A stretch of 64,000 nucleotides of DNA from Paenibacillus_V sp046244365. GTDB taxonomy: Bacteria > Bacillota > Bacilli > Paenibacillales > NBRC-103111. Positions 1-8,758 of this stretch are shown piece by piece (the stretch's first letter is position 1; each line of letters begins with the position of its first letter). Where the stretch lies: NCBI RefSeq assembly GCF_046244365.1, contig NZ_CP176395.1, positions 2,976,001 through 3,040,000 of the forward strand, in the 5' to 3' direction. The notes beneath the pieces were generated by a model. It saw only the letters and a list, made by a program, of their open reading frames with translations. It made no database searches and was not told the origin of the DNA. The translations under genes and the position numbers were made by a program.

Positions 1-101
1 GCAACGTGGTTCTCTTGAGCGATATCTACACCGACAACAAGGTGATTAGCGGTAATGTTTTCAATGAGTTGATTTTGTTTATCTTGTGCTTTAAACTTCA
101 T
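1..101 (-). CDS. IS110-family transposase, N-terminal part (runs off window)
   Basis: Only the first 33 or so codons are in the window; the gene continues beyond base 1. The start is the ATG read leftwards from base 101, with an AGGAGG ribosome binding site about 8 bases upstream. The peptide begins MKFKAQDKQN and contains VVGVDIAQENH, the first acidic strand (the D of DVA/DIA) of the DEDD catalytic domain of IS110/IS1111 transposases. These enzymes insert the element through an RNA-guided RuvC-like mechanism. Whether this copy is intact cannot be judged from the part seen. It is distinct from the complete IS110-type element near 48 kb, whose protein starts MNPVIGLDVSKG. Confidence 0.8.
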   Translation of the reverse strand, partial: MKFKAQDKQNQLIENITANHLVVGVDIAQENHV

Positions 102-241
102 AGTAGAGCGACCTCCTGATGTGGGATTTTAAGGGCTTTAGACCCGTAGCGTACTCCCATCATACAGAGGCGCTCTTTTGTATTCAAACACCAAATTATT
201 CGTTCCACAGGAATTCTAACGAGGAACGTTTGCTCAAACAA

Positions 242-265
242 GGCTGCCGGCAATCGGCAGCTTTT
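242..265 (+). terminator. Short stem-loop with T-run
   Basis: CTGCCG and CGGCAG form a six-base-pair stem around GCAAT, followed by CTTTTC. It lies between the transposase start and the next gene. A related GCTGCC...GGCAGC hairpin occurs near 47.7 kb, so it may belong to a dispersed terminator-like repeat. A GTAACGGGCAGG copy of the dispersed CTAACGGGCA motif follows at about 274-285. Confidence 0.4.
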
Positions 266-357
266 CGCTTAAGTAACGGGCAGGATACTTACAATATGTG
301 GTATTATTGAGGTAAATGACACTTGTTTGGCAGGATTGAGGTGGAGCAATAGTCCTT

Positions 358-897
358 ATGAGACGATTTGCATGGAGATTATTGTTGTTAGGTGTGTTGA
401 TTGCAGTTTTAATACATGACAAGGCACCTGAACGTATCAGGCCAGTTGGTACATTAGTAACCTTCCAGCAATTGCAGCACGATCTGCCTTTAGTAATAAA
501 AAAACCTATAAAGGTTCACCAGGTGAAGTTAATAAAAGATGGTAAGATTCCCTGCGGCAAATACTGCGCAGATGATTTTACTATGGGCCCCTACAATGGA
601 ACAGCTATATCTGTTTCATTAACAGCTCCCGAAAATTCAAATGAACCTGATCCCGTTCTAGCTTTAATTCGAATATGGATGTATCTTCAGCAGCACCGAT
701 TAATTGAACCAATTAACGCAGTATATACCGATTCGCATAGAAGATGGATAATTGACGGAACGACGACAGTGGGATTAAGTCGGGATGATTTCAAAGAAAT
801 GTATGCCCCCTATAGATTCTCTGATATGACTGAAGAGGAAATCACCATAAAGCTTGTGGAACAATGGATTGAGATCAACGATTTCTATGGATATTAG
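358..897 (+). CDS. Hypothetical membrane-anchored or secreted protein, probably truncated by a TAG
   Basis: I do not recognise the family. The 179-residue product starts with basic residues followed by the hydrophobic run LLLLGVLIAVLI (about residues 8-19), a signal anchor or uncleaved signal peptide; the rest is soluble and mildly acidic at its end. GAGGTGGAG lies 11-15 bases upstream of the ATG. The reading frame does not lose its protein-like character at the TAG: the same frame continues for 35 sense codons to a TAA at 1003-1005. This suggests a nonsense mutation in an older, longer gene rather than a natural end. It is AT-rich compared with the sugar operons to the right, and it lies among transposon debris. 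Confidence 0.5.
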   Translation: MRRFAWRLLLLGVLIAVLIHDKAPERIRPVGTLVTFQQLQHDLPLVIKKPIKVHQVKLIKDGKIPCGKYCADDFTMGPYNGTAISVSLTAPENSNEPDPVLALIRIWMYLQQHRLIEPINAVYTDSHRRWIIDGTTTVGLSRDDFKEMYAPYRFSDMTEEEITIKLVEQWIEINDFYGY

Positions 898-1174
898 AAT
901 TATGACGATATAGAGAAAGGTATTCGAAAAGAGGCATGGAGTTGGTTTACGGAAAAAGAGAGGGAAGAAATAGGTGATGCAGTCGGGATCGTAGGAAAGC
1001 TTTAATTCGAGAGGCTAAATGGTCTGAGATTCTTGATAGATCATCAACGAGACGACACATGGAAATGTATATCAAGTCACTTTTTCAACTAAAAATGGTG
1101 GTCCCCCGTTCATTCTATACGTGGAAAAAATGCAATATGGTTTTAGCGTGGTATACACTAATTTCAGACGCTGA
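898..1174 (+). pseudogene. Out-of-frame continuation of the preceding gene
   Basis: Immediately after the TAG the same frame reads NYDDIEKGIRKEAWSWFTEK and onwards to a TAA. Two further protein-like stretches follow in other frames: one contains RDDTWKCISSHF, and the last contains KNGGPPFILYVEKMQYGF before a TGA at 1172-1174. Read together they look like the C-terminal half of one protein broken by a nonsense codon and at least two frameshifts. The function is unknown. The alternative is chance open frames, but the composition argues against that. Confidence 0.35.
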
Positions 1175-1241
1175 TACCCTATCGGTTGCGCTAACGGGGT
1201 ACGCTAGTGGCGAGAACATTATTTTGACAAGGAAAGATTAA

Positions 1242-1289
1242 ACCCTCCCAAACAAAGCGAAGCTAAGGATAATAAGCCATTGGGAGGGT
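1242..1289 (+). promoter_or_regulatory. Stem-loop hiding the ribosome binding site of the recombinase remnant
   Basis: ACCCTCCCAA and TTGGGAGGGT are perfect inverted repeats about 28 bases apart. The right arm contains GGGAGGG, which is the only good ribosome binding site for the ATG at 1297. If the stem forms in the mRNA it would mask translation initiation. It could also be read as a terminator, but the T-run is weak (ACTTTT). Confidence 0.4.
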
Positions 1290-1296
1290 TACTTTT

Positions 1297-1755
1297 ATGA
1301 AATTGTTGGATTTGTGGATGTTGTATGAGGCTGATAAGCGCATTTTGGGATTTAGCCCGCATACCTTGAAAGCATACTCCCTTCAGTTAAATGTTCTGAT
1401 CCGAGAAATCGGCAACCTTGAATCGAAGAAGTCTCCCTAACTTTGCTGAAGGATTATCTGGCGAAACAATCGGAGCGATTAAAGCCAAGTAGCTTAGGGC
1501 ATCGCATTCGGTTCGTCAGATCCCTTTTTCGATTTGCATTCGAAGAAGGACACATCACTAAAAATCCAACTTTAAAACTGAGAGAACCAAAGATGGAAAA
1601 CGGATCCCAAAGTTTTTGATAGAGGAGGACGTTATTCATCTCAAGATTACCTGTGATTCTCCGCGCGAGCATGCACTCTTAGAATTCCTATATTGTACTG
1701 GTTGCCGTGTCGGTGAGGTTCACAGATTAAATGTTGAAGACATCAACTTTTTAAT
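1297..1755 (+). pseudogene. Tyrosine recombinase (XerC/XerD-like), frameshifted and truncated
   Basis: The fragment starts MKLLDLWMLYEADKRILGFS and shows the SAM-like N-terminal DNA-binding domain of phage-type integrases. A one-base shift near 1420 changes frame (continuing SLTLLKDYLAKQSERLKPSS), and a second near 1592 moves into the frame with CTGCRVGEVHRLNVEDI. That last stretch is box I, carrying the first catalytic arginine. The sequence stops being integrase-like at about 1755, so the second half, including the H-x-x-R box and the nucleophilic tyrosine, is missing. It cannot be active. A strong terminator follows. Confidence 0.75.
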
Positions 1756-1833
1756 CCGATATAAGATTGTATCGGCAGATACGTTTAGTGTATTATTGGA
1801 GACGATCGCTTGATATAAGAGCTTTAAGGCTTC

Positions 1834-1870
1834 GCGGCTAACACTTGATTTAGTGTTAGCCGCCTTTTTT
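1834..1870 (+). terminator. Rho-independent terminator
   Basis: A perfect 12-base-pair stem, GCGGCTAACACT / AGTGTTAGCCGC, with loop TGATTT is followed by CTTTTTT. It is oriented to stop rightward transcription leaving the recombinase remnant. Confidence 0.85.
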
Positions 1871-2026
1871 GTATAATCATATTGAAAACTTGGCGTCATT
1901 TTATCATACAACAATTCTTATATTCGACATTTCATGTTACAGAATATGCCGTTTGTACCTTACTGATCATGGTCTCCAGGCTACCGAAAAGCGACAAAAC
2001 AAGTTACAATTCACACTTTGTGAAAT

Positions 2027-2088
2027 TCCAGAAATAATTAGATTTGCTCCAAAATTCGTTAGACGTAATGTTCCAAAATCCGTTAGAA
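2027..2088 (+). repeat. Array of about 16-bp repeats, candidate transposase-binding transposon end
   Basis: Three copies at 22-24-bp intervals: CCAGAAATAATTAGAT (degenerate), CCAAAATTCGTTAGAC and CCAAAATCCGTTAGAA. The same motif occurs in the opposite orientation at 13.83-13.90 kb. Evenly spaced short repeats in opposite orientation at two sites are typical of the ends of Tn7/Tn5053-type elements bound by TnsB/TniA. A TniQ-like coding start lies 85 bases to the right, and more TniQ coding lies beside the second array, which fits that reading. No target-site duplication could be identified. Confidence 0.5.
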
Positions 2089-2125
2089 AAAGGTACTTAT
2101 GCAACGGTGTGAATAAAAATGCAAG

Positions 2126-2157
2126 CGGGTCAGGCGAATGCCTGACCCGTTCATTTT
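2126..2157 (+). terminator. Strong stem-loop, terminator usable in both directions
   Basis: CGGGTCAGGC and GCCTGACCCG form a perfect ten-base-pair stem with loop GAAT. TTCATTTTT lies on the right and an A-rich flank on the left, so it could act for either strand. Confidence 0.7.
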
Positions 2158-2172
2158 TAACCGGGAGTGGAT

Positions 2173-2265
2173 ATGGTGAAGCCGTTGTTGAAGCGTCCGT
2201 TCATTTATCATGATGAACCCGAAGTGGGATATCTACATAGATTAGCGGCAGCAAATCAAAGATAA
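2173..2265 (+). pseudogene. TniQ family, N-terminal remnant
   Basis: The ATG has GGGAG about six bases upstream and opens a 30-codon frame. Its peptide contains KRPFIYHDEPEVGYLHRLAA, which matches the usual TniQ/TnsD beginning (arginine-proline, then E-x-x-x-G-Y-L-x-R-L). It ends at TAA; the same frame continues with LKDLELKSLDEMKV to a TGA near 2305, then homology stops where the GC-rich sugar locus begins. TniQ proteins select target sites for Tn7-like transposition. A TniQ fragment lacking exactly this N-terminal region lies at 13.9-15.4 kb, so both may come from one gene or from a pair. Confidence 0.55.
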
Positions 2266-2461
2266 CTTAAAGATCTCGAACTAAAGAGCCTTGATGAGAT
2301 GAAAGTGTGAGTGAAAAAGTTTTGGTGCTCTTTATTGCGGGGGGGGACGAACAAATAAGAAATGGGAGAGGGGCATCGTTTCGATGATGTCGCGCCAAGT
2401 ACGACCGCACAGGTGATCGGGCGGCTGGATGGCGCAAATGGCAGACGGCGCCTGTTCGGCC

Positions 2462-4714
2462 TCATTGCCTCGACTCCCGTTCCTGAAACGCACTTGTCCG
2501 CAGCCTCCGATACTCTCCCGGTGTGACATGGGTCGCGCTGCGAAACATGCGGATGAACGAATTGGCGTTCGGGTATCCGACATTGGCGGCCACTTCGTGA
2601 ATCTTCATATCGGTGCCCTCGAGCAGCTTCTTCGCCGCCATCAACCGCACTTCGTTGACGCAATCGCTAATATTTCGCCCGGTTTTCTCCTTGAAGTAGT
2701 TCCTCAAATACCCAGCGGACATGTTCAGCTTGTCGGCGATCAAGTCCAGGTATAACTCGTCGCCATAATGGGCGTTGATATACGCGAGCACAAAATCGAC
2801 GATGGGGTCTCTTTCCGATTTTTTCGCTTCGATCCGCTCCGCCGCTTGTTTGGTCAATTCCTCGAAGAACGCTATATATTCCTCTTTGGACACGAACCGG
2901 TCGATCGCCTCGAAGGGCGGGCGCTCCAGCTGCAGGTTTCCGGTATCGATCTTGTTTGCCATGAGCGTCAGCAGCAGCTTAGACACAATCGTATGCGCGA
3001 ACTGGCGATATTGCAGCGCCGTTGCGCCCTGCTGGTCCAGCCGGTTCAGCGAACGGCGAATGTCGTGGAGCATATTCCGGTCGTTCCCGGCGAGCAGGCT
3101 CTCGAGGAAATGCTGCTCTTCCGCCGGCGTAAGGGGATGGACGTCCGGCAGCTTCTCCGGTTCGGCGATGATCTGCACTTCGTCGTTCAGCTTCCGCTTC
3201 CGCACCATTTCGACCGCTTCCACGTACGCATCCGTAAAATCGACCGCATAACGCAAGCGCGGATTGGCGGCGATGGTCACGTAATAATACGACTTGTCCC
3301 GGTCCAACACATTTTTTAAATAGCGCAATCGTTCTGTAAGAAGGTCGGTCTGTTCATGCTCCGTAAAGACGATCGTGACGATTGAATCCGCTTCCACCTG
3401 CAAGGACACCGCTTCGGGAAACGAGCCGGTAATTGCGAGATTGATGAAGTCGAGCAAGAAGGTCGACTTTTTGCGCTCCGTGACGGGCGTTTGATGGAAG
3501 CGATCCGTAACGCGAATTTGAAACATGACAAAATAAAACGGCCGATCCGTATTAAGCAGTTGCCCGACCTCGTCGTTGTTGATGTAGATCCCTTTCACCC
3601 TGTCGACATACGCGTATTTTTGCAGCAGCGAATCTTTGCGGCGCATCGTGTCGATCATTCCTTTGACGCTGTCGCTGATCTGCTGGAATTCGCGAATGTT
3701 GCTGTTATGCTGGATGTCCACGCTCATTTTGCGCAGCGATTCGGCGATTTTTTGGATCGGGTGCTTGAATCTGACGCTGAGCATGATCGACAAGACCAGG
3801 CTCAAAAAGACGGAAAGCGCGATCAAGCCGATCAGGATCGCATTCATGCGCGAGATTTGGGCGGCGATCTGCTGATTCGGGATCATGCTGACATAGGTCA
3901 GACCGGTTAGCGGGCCCTTTTGTATAAAGTAATAGTTCTGGTCCAACTGCACGTAGCGGTCCGCGCCGGACAACGAATCGACGAGACGGGGGTCCGGGGC
4001 GGCTCCGGAGCGGAAATACGATTCTCCCGTATCATCCACAATCGAAAAATGATCGTCGTCCGAAAGATGCAGATGATTGAAAATCGCCTTCGCGTCGAGA
4101 AATGCGGCCATGTAATGTCCCGTGAACAGCTTGCTTTTGATGACTATGGGAAAAAGGGTTCCGGCCTCGGATACGCTGTTGTCCGGGTTCGTCTTCTGAA
4201 AAGCGGCGGCGGGGAACAACTTCAGTTGGAAATCGCGATTGAACTGCTCTTTCCAGAAATTTGCCGGATACCGATCGCTGACGTAATAGCGCCCGAACAT
4301 TTCTTGTTCGGTGTGCGAGCTGCTTTTATCGATGATGACGCCTTGATCGTTAAAATAAACGAGCACGTTCTCGGCAAACAGATTGTAATTTTGGACGATC
4401 GTCTGGAATTCGGCGGACAATCCGTTGATCAGCGGGTAATTGTGGCTGCCCGCATCTTTTCGGAGGAGGCCTACGTCGTTTTGAAAGTAGATGCTGCCGA
4501 GCACATTGTCCAGCAGCCGCAGCTGATTTTCGAAGCCGCCTACGGTGTTGCTCAGGTTCGACGTATTGGAAGTGATGATTTGATCGCGGATGCTGCTCGT
4601 AAAGAAGCGAAACGACAAGGCGTTGAATACGAACGAGATGATGATGATCGCGCCGAAGCCGAACAGCAGCTTGACGAACAAGGAGTTTTTGTTCAGCATG
4701 AAGCGGAAGATCAT
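2462..4714 (-). CDS. Membrane-spanning AraC-family regulator of sugar locus 1
   Basis: A 750-residue one-component regulator. There is a membrane helix at about residues 14-36, an extracellular domain of about 250 residues, a second helix at about 290-313 followed by a HAMP-like stretch, then a cytoplasmic region. The last 110 residues hold two helix-turn-helix motifs (LDLIADKLNMSAGYLRNYFK and IHEVAANVGYPNANSFIRMF). It probably senses an external sugar or wall signal and activates the divergent operon starting at 5016. The chosen ATG has GGGGAG ten bases upstream. The closest relative in the window is the regulator at 15.7-17.9 kb, which shares the whole architecture. The ligand is unknown. 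Confidence 0.9.
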   Translation of the reverse strand: MIFRFMLNKNSLFVKLLFGFGAIIIISFVFNALSFRFFTSSIRDQIITSNTSNLSNTVGGFENQLRLLDNVLGSIYFQNDVGLLRKDAGSHNYPLINGLSAEFQTIVQNYNLFAENVLVYFNDQGVIIDKSSSHTEQEMFGRYYVSDRYPANFWKEQFNRDFQLKLFPAAAFQKTNPDNSVSEAGTLFPIVIKSKLFTGHYMAAFLDAKAIFNHLHLSDDDHFSIVDDTGESYFRSGAAPDPRLVDSLSGADRYVQLDQNYYFIQKGPLTGLTYVSMIPNQQIAAQISRMNAILIGLIALSVFLSLVLSIMLSVRFKHPIQKIAESLRKMSVDIQHNSNIREFQQISDSVKGMIDTMRRKDSLLQKYAYVDRVKGIYINNDEVGQLLNTDRPFYFVMFQIRVTDRFHQTPVTERKKSTFLLDFINLAITGSFPEAVSLQVEADSIVTIVFTEHEQTDLLTERLRYLKNVLDRDKSYYYVTIAANPRLRYAVDFTDAYVEAVEMVRKRKLNDEVQIIAEPEKLPDVHPLTPAEEQHFLESLLAGNDRNMLHDIRRSLNRLDQQGATALQYRQFAHTIVSKLLLTLMANKIDTGNLQLERPPFEAIDRFVSKEEYIAFFEELTKQAAERIEAKKSERDPIVDFVLAYINAHYGDELYLDLIADKLNMSAGYLRNYFKEKTGRNISDCVNEVRLMAAKKLLEGTDMKIHEVAANVGYPNANSFIRMFRSATHVTPGEYRRLRTSAFQERESRQ

Positions 4715-4756
4715 GGCTTAAACGCTCCCCGCAATGTGGTTTGGTTGGAAGATTCT

Positions 4757-4766
4757 TATAAGTATA
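4757..4766 (-). promoter_or_regulatory. Possible -10 element of the locus 1 regulator, shared with locus 2
   Basis: TATACTTATA read leftwards lies 43-52 bases ahead of the regulator start. The same ten bases precede the paralogous regulator of locus 2 at a similar distance. Two short identical elements in otherwise diverged leaders suggest a conserved promoter or operator; the match is too short to be sure. Confidence 0.3.
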
Positions 4767-4950
4767 CCTCATCGGCGCGGCATGAAGAAATATTCCATTT
4801 CGCATACGATGCGCAAATGTGCAGGAAATCGGGGCATCGCCCGCCGAACGAAGGGGCTCTATCGCACCGTGCGGCAACAATGATGCGATCGTGCATATTT
4901 TGTGCGAACATGCGGATGTTGCGGCGCATGCATGCCGTTGTATAGTAATC

Positions 4951-4966
4951 GTGCAAACGTTTGCGA
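4951..4966. promoter_or_regulatory. LacI/CcpA-type palindrome (cre-like)
   Basis: GTGCAAACGTTTGCGA contains the perfect 12-base palindrome GCAAACGTTTGC, close to the catabolite-responsive element consensus TGNAARCGNWWWCA with two or three mismatches. It lies in the divergent intergenic region about 50 bases upstream of the beta-helix gene, where CcpA or a LacI-family protein could control locus 1. Confidence 0.4.
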
Positions 4967-5015
4967 TTGGCGATCAGGAAAGTTATGAAGTTATGAAGCA
5001 AGGGAGGTAGCGACA

Positions 5016-6878
5016 ATGAAAGAGACGAATGCCGGACATCCGGACCAGCCGCGCGACGTCAACGCGAGCGGGCGAAACGAAGCAGCACTTCGCGAGCGTC
5101 GCGAGGCGGCTAACCATCTTACCAGGCGCAAGCTATTGGCGTCCATAGGCGCCGCGGGCGTCGGCATCGCATCCACCGGGCTGTTCGGAAGCGGCACAGC
5201 CTTCGCCAAAGACAAGTTGAAAGACCCGAATTGCCTGGCAGTTACTGTGGCGGACATAAGGGCGATGACCGACCCTGACGATCATTTCCTCTATTATGTG
5301 ATCGATCGCGGGAAGGAAGGGTCGTTCTATTACGATCCGGCAGACGCGACAACAACCGATAATGTGGGGAGCGTGCTTGTTTCATCGGCCGGCAAACGGT
5401 TTAAGCGGATTATCGGCGAAGCGGTCGATGTGAAGTGGTTCGGCGCGATCGGCGACGGCGGGTCGCATCCGCTGTCGGAACGGTTCGCGACGCTGGAGTC
5501 GGCGCAAGCTGCGTATCCGCATGCCAAAGCTCTTACAGACGAAATCGACTGGTGCGCGATACAAGCTGCGATCGAATATGTGAAGACGGGGTCGGCGCCG
5601 ACCACCCGGGTATACATTCCGAAGGGCACGTACCTCGTCAATCAGGCGATCCGCCCGGAAGTCGACAACATCGTCGTCTCGGGGACGGCCGGGTCGGTCA
5701 TCTCGCTGCAGTTCGACTATATCGCGCTGCTGGTCAATAAAACGACGCCGCCCGCAACGAAGCCGGAGGCGGTGTACAACGTAACGGTCAAGGATCTGAC
5801 GTTCGCTTCTCCGAACGGCTTCGGGCCGAACAATGCAGGTATCGTCGCCTTCAATCATTGCATCGATCTGCTGGTCGACAATATCCGGGTCGTCGGTAAT
5901 TCGTCCTTGCTCACGAGCAGGCAGCGGATCACGAACGGCATCGCCACTTCACAAGGGACGAGCGGCGTGATTCGCAATTGCGTCGTGGACGGCGTCAGCA
6001 AGCCCGGCTATTATATTGCCAACGGCTCGCGCGATATTCGTGTCGAAGGCTGCGAAGCCCGTAACGTGTCCGGACATCTCGGCTACCAGCCAGGCATGGG
6101 CGTATCGGGCTGCGACCGGATTACGTTCGTCAATTGCATCTCGCACAATAATCAGGGCGCAGGGCTGCAAATTACAACGGACGGCTTCCCTTCGCCGGGA
6201 GGAACGCCGGCAACGAACGTTCAGGTGATCGGCGGGCAATTTTACAATAATGACGGGCACGGCATCTGGATGGGCACCAACGTAGCCGGCCAATTTCCGC
6301 GCGACGTACAAATGATCGGCGTCGATACGAGCGGCAATAAGCTGCATGGCGTGAACATTTCCGCCGGACGCCGGATCAGCATCGTCGATCATACTGCCAA
6401 AGGAAACGGCAGCAGCGGCATCTTCGTCGACAACGGGGCCAGGCTGGTGTCGACGATCGATGTGATCAATCCGAATGTGTACAACAATGCGACCGCTCTA
6501 ACGATCGGCGGCGTCGTGATTCGCGGGGCGGATCGGGTCACCATTCAGGGGGGCCGCGTCTTCGACGATCAGACGACGAAAACGCAAGATTACGGCATCG
6601 AGTTTTTCCCCGACGGTCAGAGCTTGAAACCGGCCAATATTCGCATCCTCGACGTCCAGGTATTCGGCAACGTGCAGGATTACGCGCTGACGACGGTGCA
6701 AGGGGCTAATGTGGAGGCGGCCAGCGGTTATTACCGCATCCGGCATGAAGGCAATCCGGAGGGTAATTTGTCGGCGCCGCCGGGATCGGAGTATACGGAT
6801 GCTTCGACCGGCGACAAGTATATCAAGGGTACCGGGACAGGCAATACCGGTTGGAAACAGATTGCCGTCGTCGTTTAG
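5016..6878 (+). CDS. Tat-exported right-handed beta-helix protein (pectate-lyase-like)
   Basis: 620 residues. A twin-arginine signal (TRRKLLASIGAAG, arginines at about 37-38) follows an unusually long polar N-terminus, with likely cleavage after GTAFA near residue 64, so it should be exported folded. Residues about 130-560 are repetitive, glycine- and asparagine-rich short strands (GVIRNCVVDGVS, ITFVNCISHNNQGAG) typical of the Pectate_lyase_3/parallel beta-helix fold; the C-terminus (YTDASTGDKYIKGTG) resembles phage tail and exopolysaccharide lyase ends. A polysaccharide lyase or hydrolase role is likely but no catalytic set is identified. AAGGGAGGT supports the ATG. It is the first gene of locus 1; a paralogue with an almost identical signal lies at 33.3 kb. 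Confidence 0.85.
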   Translation: MKETNAGHPDQPRDVNASGRNEAALRERREAANHLTRRKLLASIGAAGVGIASTGLFGSGTAFAKDKLKDPNCLAVTVADIRAMTDPDDHFLYYVIDRGKEGSFYYDPADATTTDNVGSVLVSSAGKRFKRIIGEAVDVKWFGAIGDGGSHPLSERFATLESAQAAYPHAKALTDEIDWCAIQAAIEYVKTGSAPTTRVYIPKGTYLVNQAIRPEVDNIVVSGTAGSVISLQFDYIALLVNKTTPPATKPEAVYNVTVKDLTFASPNGFGPNNAGIVAFNHCIDLLVDNIRVVGNSSLLTSRQRITNGIATSQGTSGVIRNCVVDGVSKPGYYIANGSRDIRVEGCEARNVSGHLGYQPGMGVSGCDRITFVNCISHNNQGAGLQITTDGFPSPGGTPATNVQVIGGQFYNNDGHGIWMGTNVAGQFPRDVQMIGVDTSGNKLHGVNISAGRRISIVDHTAKGNGSSGIFVDNGARLVSTIDVINPNVYNNATALTIGGVVIRGADRVTIQGGRVFDDQTTKTQDYGIEFFPDGQSLKPANIRILDVQVFGNVQDYALTTVQGANVEAASGYYRIRHEGNPEGNLSAPPGSEYTDASTGDKYIKGTGTGNTGWKQIAVVV

Positions 6879-6914
6879 CGCGAGGGCTTGATGATATCTA
6901 AGGGGGAGACGACA

Positions 6915-8573
6915 ATGAAACGACCAATTGCAATCGCTTCCAGCGTGACACTGCTGACATCGCTGATCGCGGCGGGCTGCAGCAAGAGCGGTACGGACGC
7001 GCCGGAAGCGCAGGCAACGGCGGCTGCCTCCGCAAAGCCAGCGGTGTCGGGATTGCCGGCCAAGTTCGATCCGCCGGTCGAGCTGAAAACCGTCGCGTTC
7101 AGCTTGCCGACGGTCAAATACTTTAACGGCGACGACATCAACAATAATCCGTGGACGCGGCACATCGAGCAGACGTTCGGCATCAAGGTGAAGACGCTGT
7201 GGGCCGTGCCGGAAACGGAATACGAGAAGAAGACGAATCTGATGATCTCGTCCGGAGAGCTTCCCGACTTCTTTGCGGCGACGCCGCTGCAGTTCAAGCA
7301 GCTTTACGAGGCGGGCATGCTCGAGGATCTGACGCAGCTGTATGCGAATACGGCGCCGAACGTCGTGAAGAAGGTCATCGCCGACGCCGGTCCCGAAGTG
7401 ACCAAGTCGGCGACGAAGGACGGCAAATTGATGGCGATCCCATTCACGGGAACGGCCAAGGAAGCGGCACCGGTGCTATGGATTCGCAAAGATTGGATGG
7501 AAAAGCTGAAGCTGCCCGCGCCGAGCACGATGGACGATCTGCTGCGCATCGCGGACGCCTTCACGAATCAGGACCCGGACGGCAACGGCAAGAAGGACAC
7601 GTTCGGCTTGGCGATGGACAAGGAGCTTAGCGGAGCCGCCGGCTTCTATAACGGGTATCATGCTTACTGGGACATCTGGATGAAGGATAGCAGCGGCAAG
7701 CTCGTATACAGCAGCGTGCAGCCGGAGATGAAAAATGCGCTTGCCGCATTGCAGACCATGTTCAAGGCGGGGCAGATCGAATCGGAGTTTCCGGTAAAGC
7801 CCGCTAACAAAGTGAACGAGAGCATCGGCGCAGGCAAAATCGGCATGATGATCGGCGGCCGCGGCTCGGCCAATTCGCCGCTTGCGACGCTGACGCCGAA
7901 TCAGGAATGGCAGGCGTATCCGATCCCTTCCGCGGACGGCAAGCCCGTATCGCACACGATGCCGCTCAATATTTACAAATACTACTGGGTTGTGAAAAAA
8001 GGAACGCCGCATCCCGAAGCGCTGTTCAAAATGCTCGAATTTTGGCTGAATACGTTCTATTATAATTCGTCGGAGGACGTTTTCTATAAGTTCGTCAATC
8101 CGAGCAAGGAAGACAAGTCGGCGACCTGGTCGATGGCACCGATTCGCATCTATTTGTCCGACAACAACATCGAGAACTACCGGCAGGCGAACGCCGTGCT
8201 GAGGGGCGAAAAAACCGCCGACCAGCTGGCGCCGGACCGGCGCAATGTGTATGACCGCATCATGCAGTACAAGAACGGCGATAAAAAGCTATGGGGTGAA
8301 TACGCGCAGAACGGGCCAGACAGCTCGGCGGCGATCATCGACAAGGCGATCAAGGACAACCGCTTTGTTGTCAATCAGTTCTATGGATCGGCTACCCAGA
8401 CGATGGCCGATAAAGGCGCGAATCTGGACAAAATCAGAAGCGAGACATTCATGAAAATCGTTACCGGCAACGCGCCGATATCGGAGTTTGACAAGTTCGT
8501 TGAAGACTGGAAGAAGCTCGGCGGCGATCAAATTACGAAAGAGGTCAACGACTGGTACGCACAGCAAAAGTGA
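6915..8573 (+). CDS. Extracellular solute-binding lipoprotein (locus 1)
   Basis: About 552 residues from the ATG with AAGGGGGAG upstream; an in-frame ATG nine codons earlier has no such site. The signal peptide ends in the lipobox LIAAGC, so the mature protein is anchored outside the membrane and captures a sugar, probably an oligosaccharide, for the two permeases that follow. It shows the features of the large LplA-type binding proteins, including the calcium-loop-like DPDGNGKKDTFGLAMDKE and the C-terminal KEVNDWYAQQK. Paralogue of the protein at 18.2 kb, of similar length and with many shared motifs. No ATPase gene is nearby, as is usual for importers served by an MsmX-type ATPase. Confidence 0.92.
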   Translation: MKRPIAIASSVTLLTSLIAAGCSKSGTDAPEAQATAAASAKPAVSGLPAKFDPPVELKTVAFSLPTVKYFNGDDINNNPWTRHIEQTFGIKVKTLWAVPETEYEKKTNLMISSGELPDFFAATPLQFKQLYEAGMLEDLTQLYANTAPNVVKKVIADAGPEVTKSATKDGKLMAIPFTGTAKEAAPVLWIRKDWMEKLKLPAPSTMDDLLRIADAFTNQDPDGNGKKDTFGLAMDKELSGAAGFYNGYHAYWDIWMKDSSGKLVYSSVQPEMKNALAALQTMFKAGQIESEFPVKPANKVNESIGAGKIGMMIGGRGSANSPLATLTPNQEWQAYPIPSADGKPVSHTMPLNIYKYYWVVKKGTPHPEALFKMLEFWLNTFYYNSSEDVFYKFVNPSKEDKSATWSMAPIRIYLSDNNIENYRQANAVLRGEKTADQLAPDRRNVYDRIMQYKNGDKKLWGEYAQNGPDSSAAIIDKAIKDNRFVVNQFYGSATQTMADKGANLDKIRSETFMKIVTGNAPISEFDKFVEDWKKLGGDQITKEVNDWYAQQK

Positions 8574-8758
8574 GACGCGGATGCCGCGTGCAGCTAAGAC
8601 CTGCTGTCGGCTTGCGGAGCGTATTGCAACGCCAATGATGCAGAGCGACAATGGTATTCGAATGCGCGTTTGAAGCAAAAATATACGCGGAGCGCGGGGA
8701 ACGAGGCAATGCGATTGCTTCGTCCCTCCTTCCGCGGGCTGCAAGGAGGACAGCATGG

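Noticed and set aside
1869..2213. A 114-codon open frame crossing the first repeat array.
   Set aside because: It runs through a repeat array and a terminator hairpin, has no ribosome binding site and an unnatural composition.
3920..4945. A 341-codon plus-strand frame opposite the locus 1 AraC regulator.
   Set aside because: It mirrors the codon bias of the real gene on the other strand and shows no recognisable domain.
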